Shown one piece after another: positions 59,930 through 64,000 of a stretch of DNA of 64,000 nucleotides (position 1 is the first letter of the stretch; every line of letters begins with the position of its first letter). The notes under the pieces are model-generated. The model worked only from the letters and a program-made list of their open reading frames with translations. It was not told where the DNA came from and searched no databases. The position numbers were made by a program, and so were the translations under genes. This DNA comes from Pseudomonas pisciculturae (GTDB lineage: Bacteria; Pseudomonadota; Gammaproteobacteria; Pseudomonadales; Pseudomonadaceae), in NCBI RefSeq assembly GCF_015461805.1, contig NZ_JACVZE010000014.1, positions 48,556 through 112,555 on the forward strand, in the 5' to 3' direction.

Positions 59930-60400
59930 TCAGTTGGAGAATACGTCCCGCAGAAACCCCGGCGCGATATAGCGCTGGTAATGCGCCTCGGACAGGATAA
60001 AAAACTCACGATCAATGGCATCGCGTAAATCCGGCAACGCCCACTCACGAAACTCCGGCAACAACACCATGCCATACGCCTCCAGGTTGGAAATCACCCG
60101 TGCGCCCCGGGCAATCAACTGGTACGCCCAGCAGTACTCCGACTGGTGTGGCACGAAGCGAATCTTGCGCTGCTCCAACTGGCCCCGCAGCATCTTGGGG
60201 TCGAAAACCTCCACTTTACCGGCCATCACCTGCACCAATAGCTGCTCAAGCCGCAGCCAGACCGCACGTTTTTCTTCTTCGTTGTAACCGTTCCACTGGA
60301 TCACTTCGTGGTGGAAGCGCTTGCAGCCACGGCACACGAGATCGCCGTAGACCGTGGAGCACAGGCCTACGCAGGGGGTCTTGATGGTTTGGTTGGGCAT
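59930..60400 (-). CDS. DUF1289-type small cysteine protein
   Basis: Protein of 156 residues. The N-terminus has the DUF1289 signature (TPCVGLCSTVYGDLVCRGCKRFHHEVIQWNGYNEEEKRAVWLRL), whose cysteines likely bind a metal or Fe-S cluster. The C-terminal half (RFVPHQSEYCWAYQLIARGARVISNLEAYGMVLLPEF) is unassigned. The start is ATG 60400; a GTG four codons upstream (60412) is possible. The function is unknown. Confidence 0.85.
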   Translation of the reverse strand: MPNQTIKTPCVGLCSTVYGDLVCRGCKRFHHEVIQWNGYNEEEKRAVWLRLEQLLVQVMAGKVEVFDPKMLRGQLEQRKIRFVPHQSEYCWAYQLIARGARVISNLEAYGMVLLPEFREWALPDLRDAIDREFFILSEAHYQRYIAPGFLRDVFSN

Positions 60401-60486
60401 GGGTAACGACACGCAAATCAGCGAAACAATGCGCCATGTTAGCCCTTTGTCTAACCTTGATCACCCTGCAAACTTGCCAAGGCAAC

Positions 60487-60515
60487 TTACCTTTAGAAAT
60501 TTTTTGCCGTAGAAT
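60487..60515 (+). promoter_or_regulatory. Candidate sigma-70 promoter of acnB
   Basis: TAGAAT (60510-60515) is a good -10. Seventeen bases upstream lies TTACCT, a weak -35. Transcription from here would give a leader of about 275 nt. Confidence 0.45.
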
Positions 60516-60548
60516 CATCCGGCCTTGTAAGGCGCCAATAATCCGCTG

Positions 60549-60686
60549 GAAGCTGTTTTCAAAGCGTCACGAGCACAGTCGTTCCTTCAGAACGGTGTTG
60601 GCGATGGTCAATGACTCGGTAGGTCAATGCCCTCGCCAACCCTCATCAGCTCCGTTCTGCAGGCGTAAAACTTTGAAAGCAGCTTC
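60549..60686 (+). ncRNA. Highly structured RNA element in the acnB leader
   Basis: Three nested stems are visible. The outer stem pairs GAAGCTGTTTTCAAAG (60549-60564) with CTTTGAAAGCAGCTTC (60671-60686), 16 bp including one G-U. The middle stem pairs CAGAACGG (60588-60595) with CCGTTCTG (60652-60659). The inner stem pairs GTTGGCGA (60597-60604) with TCGCCAAC (60633-60640). A side hairpin ACGA-GCACAG-TCGT lies in the left junction, and the apical loop carries GGTCAATG twice. There is no known family that I can name, and the region shows no coding signs. It ends 112 bp before the acnB start. Confidence 0.65.
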
Positions 60687-60797
60687 TGTGAGGAATGCCG
60701 GCAGCGCTGGCTTTGCGGCCCAAAAAGCCCCCGAGCGCATGCGTGCCGTTCATTTCTGGATGAGCGTCCCGTGGGACCACTGATGAGGGTAATAACT

Positions 60798-63407
60798 GTG
60801 CTTGAAGCCTACCGCAAACATATCGAAGAGCGTGCAGCCCTGGGTATTGTTCCCCAGCCGCTTAACGCCGAACAAACCGCAGGCCTGGTCGAGCTGCTGA
60901 AAAATCCTCCGGCTGGCGAAGAAGAATTTCTCGTTGACCTGATCACCAACCGTATTCCACCAGGCGTTGACGAAGCTGCCTACGTCAAGGCCGGTTTCCT
61001 GTCTGCCCTGGCCAAGGGCGAAGCCACTTCCCCCCTGATCAGCAAAAAACGCGCTGTTGAACTGCTTGGCACCATGCAAGGCGGCTACAACATCGTGACC
61101 CTGGTCGAGCTGCTGGACGACGCCGAGCTGGCACCTGTTGCCGCCGCCCAACTCAAGCACACCCTGCTGATGTTCGATGCGTTCCACGACGTGGCTGAAA
61201 AAGCCAAGAACGGCAACGAACACGCCAAAGCGGTCGTCCAATCCTGGGCTGACGGCGAGTGGTTCAAGAACCGCCCTACCCTGGCCGACAAGATCAGCCT
61301 GCGCGTATTCAAGGTCACTGGCGAAACCAACACCGACGACCTCTCCCCTGCGCCTGATGCCTGGTCCCGTCCTGACATCCCGCTGCACGCCCTGGCCATG
61401 CTGAAAATGGCTCGCGAAGGCATCGTGCCGGACGAGCAAGGCAAGACCGGCCCGATGAAGCAGATCGAAGAGATGCGCGGCCAAGGCTTCCCGATCGCCT
61501 ACGTGGGTGACGTGGTTGGTACCGGTTCGTCCCGTAAGTCGGCGACCAACTCCGTACTGTGGTTCTTCGGCGACGACGTTCCATACGTGCCGAACAAGCG
61601 CGCTGGCGGCTTCTGCTTCGGCAGCAAGATCGCTCCAATCTTCTACAACACCATGGAAGATGCCGGCGCACTGCCTATCGAATTCGACGTCACCAACATG
61701 AATATGGGCGACGTGATCGACCTGTACCCGCATGCTGGCAAAGTCTGCAAACACGATTCCGACGAAGTCATCACCACCTTCGAAATGAAGACCCCGGTGC
61801 TGTTGGACGAAGTTCGCGCTGGCGGCCGTATCCCGCTGATCATCGGCCGTGGCCTGACCGACAAGGCCCGTGCTGAACTGGGCCTGGGCCCTACCGACCT
61901 GTTCAAGCTGCCAGAAGCACCTGTCGACACCGGCAAAGGCTTCACCCTGGCACAGAAAATGGTCGGCAAGGCGTGTGGCCTGCCAGAAGGCAAAGGCGTT
62001 CGTCCTGGCACCTACTGCGAGCCGAAGATGACCACCGTGGGCTCCCAGGACACCACCGGTCCAATGACCCGTGATGAACTGAAAGACCTGGCGTGCCTGG
62101 GCTTCTCGACCGATCTGGTAATGCAGTCCTTCTGCCACACCGCGGCCTATCCAAAGCCGATCGACGTAACCACCCACCACACCCTGCCTGACTTCATCAT
62201 GACCCGTGGCGGTGTATCGCTGCGTCCAGGCGACGGTATCATCCACAGCTGGCTGAACCGTATGCTGCTGCCGGACACCGTCGGCACCGGTGGTGACTCC
62301 CACACCCGTTTCCCGATGGGCATCTCGTTCCCGGCCGGTTCTGGCCTGGTAGCGTTTGCCGCAGCCACTGGTGTAATGCCACTGGACATGCCGGAATCGA
62401 TCCTGGTGCGCTTCAAAGGCAAGATGAAACCTGGCATCACCCTGCGTGACCTGGTTCATGCCATTCCTTACTACGCGATCCAATCGGGTCTGCTGACCGT
62501 AGAGAAGAAAGGCAAGAAGAACGCCTTCTCCGGTCGCATCCTGGAAATCGAAGGCCTGAACGACCTGACGCTGGAACAAGCTTTCGAGCTGTCCGACGCC
62601 TCGGCTGAACGTTCGGCTGCCGGTTGCACCATCAAGCTGTCCGAAGCGTCCGTCACCGAGTACCTGAACTCCAACATCACCCTGCTGCGCTGGATGATCG
62701 GTGAAGGCTACGGCGATGCGCGCACCCTGGAACGTCGTGCCCAAGCGATGGAAGCCTGGGTTGCCAACCCTGAACTGATGGTTGCCGATGCCGACGCCGA
62801 ATACGCCGAAGTTATCGAGATCGACCTGGCTGAAATCAACGAGCCTATCCTCTGCGCGCCAAACGACCCGGACGATGCCCGTCTGCTGTCGAGCGTTGCC
62901 GGCGAGAAGATCGACGAAGTATTCATCGGTTCGTGCATGACCAACATCGGTCACTTCCGCGCTGCCGGTAAACTGCTGGAACAGGTCAAGGGTCAGCTGC
63001 CAACCCGTCTGTGGCTGTCGCCGCCGACCAAGATGGACGCTCACCAACTGACCGAAGAAGGCTACTACGGCATCTACGGCAAGGCTGGCGCACGCATGGA
63101 AATGCCGGGTTGCTCGCTGTGCATGGGTAACCAGGCACGTGTAGAGCCGAACTCGACCGTTGTGTCGACGTCGACCCGTAACTTCCCGAACCGTCTGGGT
63201 GACGGTGCTAACGTTTACCTGGCCTCGGCTGAGTTGGCGGCAGTTGCTTCCACCCTGGGTCGCTTGCCGACTGTCGAAGAGTACATGGGTTACGCAGCGA
63301 AACTGGACACCATGGCCAGTGACGTCTACCGCTACCTGAACTTCGACCAGATCGCCGAGTTCCGCAAAATCGCAGCAAGCGCCAACATCCCGGTGATTCA
63401 AGCCTAA
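60798..63407 (+). CDS. acnB: Aconitate hydratase B
   Basis: TCA-cycle enzyme of 869 residues, the Pseudomonas AcnB size, converting citrate to isocitrate and probably also 2-methylaconitate. The AcnB order is seen: N-terminal HEAT-like domain (AYRKHIEERAALGIVPQPLNAEQTAGL), swivelling domain (GDVVGTGSSRKSATNSV), and catalytic core with the [4Fe-4S] ligands in GSCMTNIGHFR and MPGCSLCMGNQARV. GTG 60798 is chosen since known AcnB begins LEAYRKHIEERAA and TGAGGG lies upstream. Codon use is strongly biased (CGT, CTG, GGC), as in highly expressed genes. The leader carries a structured RNA. Free AcnB can bind mRNA in other bacteria. Confidence 0.95.
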   Translation: MLEAYRKHIEERAALGIVPQPLNAEQTAGLVELLKNPPAGEEEFLVDLITNRIPPGVDEAAYVKAGFLSALAKGEATSPLISKKRAVELLGTMQGGYNIVTLVELLDDAELAPVAAAQLKHTLLMFDAFHDVAEKAKNGNEHAKAVVQSWADGEWFKNRPTLADKISLRVFKVTGETNTDDLSPAPDAWSRPDIPLHALAMLKMAREGIVPDEQGKTGPMKQIEEMRGQGFPIAYVGDVVGTGSSRKSATNSVLWFFGDDVPYVPNKRAGGFCFGSKIAPIFYNTMEDAGALPIEFDVTNMNMGDVIDLYPHAGKVCKHDSDEVITTFEMKTPVLLDEVRAGGRIPLIIGRGLTDKARAELGLGPTDLFKLPEAPVDTGKGFTLAQKMVGKACGLPEGKGVRPGTYCEPKMTTVGSQDTTGPMTRDELKDLACLGFSTDLVMQSFCHTAAYPKPIDVTTHHTLPDFIMTRGGVSLRPGDGIIHSWLNRMLLPDTVGTGGDSHTRFPMGISFPAGSGLVAFAAATGVMPLDMPESILVRFKGKMKPGITLRDLVHAIPYYAIQSGLLTVEKKGKKNAFSGRILEIEGLNDLTLEQAFELSDASAERSAAGCTIKLSEASVTEYLNSNITLLRWMIGEGYGDARTLERRAQAMEAWVANPELMVADADAEYAEVIEIDLAEINEPILCAPNDPDDARLLSSVAGEKIDEVFIGSCMTNIGHFRAAGKLLEQVKGQLPTRLWLSPPTKMDAHQLTEEGYYGIYGKAGARMEMPGCSLCMGNQARVEPNSTVVSTSTRNFPNRLGDGANVYLASAELAAVASTLGRLPTVEEYMGYAAKLDTMASDVYRYLNFDQIAEFRKIAASANIPVIQA

Positions 63408-63423
63408 GGTGTTGATGCAATAA

Positions 63424-63459
63424 AAACGCCGCGTATCGCAAGGTACGCGGCGTTTTTTT
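63424..63459 (+). terminator. Rho-independent terminator of acnB
   Basis: Stem AAACGCCGCGTA / TACGCGGCGTTT with loop TCGCAAGG, then TTTTTTT. Confidence 0.93.
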
Positions 63460-63497
63460 ATGCCTGGTATACAGTCTTCACAACACCATAAACCAAA

Positions 63498-63585
63498 TGT
63501 GGGAGGGGGCTTGCCCCCGATAGCAGTGGGTCAGCCAATTAATCTGGCACTGACACACCGCCATCGGGGGCAAGCCCCCTCCCAC
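63498..63585. repeat. REP pair, unit 1 of a tandem array
   Basis: REP doublet starting TGTGGGAGGGGGCTTGCCCC, with centre CAGCCAATTAATCTGGCACTG. It is first of three starts at 63498, 63679 and 63861 (period 181 and 182 bp). Confidence 0.9.
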
Positions 63586-63860
63586 CTTTTAGCCCTACAC
63601 AGCCTGAAGGGCCGTGCCAAAGCTCAAGCAATCAGCAAGCTTTGCCTGGAATACGGTATAGCCAACACCACAAACCAATGTGGGAGGGGGCTTGCCCCCG
63701 ATAGCAGGGTGTCAGCCAATAAATCTGGCACTGACACACCGCCATCGGGAGCAAGCCCCCTCCCACTTTTTTGACCTACACCGCCTGAAAGGCCGCGCCA
63801 AAGCTCAAGCAATCAGCATGCTTTGCCTGAAAATACGGTATAGCCAATACCACAAACCAA
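63586..63860. repeat. Tandem array spacers and REP unit 2
   Basis: REP unit 2 spans 63679-63766. Both spacers share a sequence of about 90 bp (GCCAAAGCTCAAGCAATCAG, GCTTTGCCTG, TACGGTATAGCCAA), so the whole ~181-bp unit is duplicated, not just the REP. No coding sequence is supported here. Confidence 0.85.
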
Positions 63861-63876
63861 TGTGGGAGGGGGCTTG
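63861..63876. repeat. REP unit 3, cut by an insertion sequence
   Basis: TGTGGGAGGGGGCTTG then stops matching. The next bases expected (CCCCCGAT) are replaced by ATCTGGCCTAATG, the end of an IS element. Confidence 0.85.
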
Positions 63877-64000
63877 ATCTGGCCTAATGATTTTGGACAC
63901 TTTAATCGGGCGCTATGATGGCGCCTAAATTTGAGGTGTTTTGGATATGCGCAAATCTTATTCCAGTGAATTCAAACTCAAGGCAGCCAGTATGGTGCTC
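63875..64000 (+). mobile_element. Left end of an IS3-type insertion sequence, continues beyond window
   Basis: The element begins at or just after the TG of the interrupted REP (63875-63877), consistent with 5'-TG termini of the IS3 family. Within 75 bp a transposase OrfA gene starts. A TTTTGGACACTTTAATCGGG stretch precedes the gene and probably belongs to the terminal region. The right end and target duplication lie outside the window. Confidence 0.8.
63947..64000 (+). CDS. IS3-family transposase OrfA, N-terminal fragment
   Basis: The first 18 codons (MRKSYSSEFKLKAASMVL) are visible before the window ends. The pattern R-x-Y-S-x-E-F-K-x-x-A is typical of the helix-turn-helix start of IS3/IS911 OrfA (the HTH_Tnp_1 type). 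GAGGTG lies 12 bases upstream of the ATG. OrfB and the frameshift site would follow downstream. Confidence 0.85.
   Translation, partial: MRKSYSSEFKLKAASMVL

Noticed and set aside
60436..60783. Plus-strand ORF of 115 codons across the acnB leader
   Set aside because: It overlaps the candidate promoter and the paired RNA stems, has Arg/Ser-rich low-quality composition, and no Shine-Dalgarno. The RNA structure is the better explanation.
60750..63401. Minus-strand ORF of 883 codons opposite acnB
   Set aside because: It lies entirely opposite acnB in a fixed frame relation, is rich in His, Gln and Val as expected from reverse reading of GC-biased codons, and has no domain or ribosome-binding site.
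63498..63876. Regular ~181-bp repeats considered as a CRISPR array
   Set aside because: Both repeat and spacer are conserved between units, the repeats are long REP palindromes, and there are no cas genes. It is a tandem REP array.

Overview
The window is chromosomal DNA of a fluorescent-group Pseudomonas. The evidence is the high GC content with strong third-position GC bias, an Aer receptor of exactly 521 residues, an AcnB of 869 residues with a GTG start, an OsmC-YcaO fusion, a nitrate reductase fused to a flavoprotein, and many GGGAGGGGGCTTGCCCCCGAT-type REP palindromes. No species call is made. No rRNA, tRNA, CRISPR array, prophage or plasmid function was seen.

Layout. 1-6200: the end of a TonB-dependent siderophore receptor, a DapA-family aldolase, a reverse-transsulfuration pair (cystathionine beta-synthase and gamma-lyase, overlapping by 4 bp) and a double REP. 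6200-17550: OsmC-YcaO, the Aer energy-taxis receptor, several proteins of unknown role, and a run of small-molecule enzymes (isochorismatase-like, HIT, Asp/Glu racemase-like, GST) ending in a TetR regulator with two matching operator-like sites. 17537-24699: the nitrate/nitrite assimilation locus, with nirBD on the minus strand diverging from a 1245-residue nitrate reductase. Each side has a good sigma-54 promoter followed by an ANTAR (NasT/NasR) type antitermination leader. 24800-36700: a dCache chemoreceptor, UV endonuclease UvsE, a PQQ-type sugar dehydrogenase operon, an ACS-family MFS carrier, osmosensory ProP, and a CHASE4-PAS-GGDEF-EAL protein. 36700-40577: AraC regulator and Fsr exporter, an orphan histidine kinase, and a membrane diguanylate cyclase. 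40574-45708: a divergent catabolic locus (Gfo/Idh/MocA dehydrogenase and LacI regulator against SDR, PhyH-type dioxygenase and an orphan sugar-binding protein). 45743-59795: mostly single housekeeping or accessory genes, including a MocR/EamA pair, class C beta-lactamase AmpC preceded by an overlapping small ORF, MiaE and a tandem Usp. 59930-63407: a DUF1289 protein and acnB, whose long leader contains a highly paired 138-nt element. The window ends in a 181/182-bp tandem REP array whose third copy is broken by the left end of an IS3-type insertion sequence.

The most interesting signals are the structured acnB leader (60549-60686), the mirrored sigma-54 plus ANTAR leaders at nirB and nasA, the divergent inositol-like catabolic locus, the small ORF coupled to ampC, and the tandem REP array with its IS insertion. 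Coding calls rest on motifs recognised by reading. Operator and RNA calls are inferences from visible symmetry.
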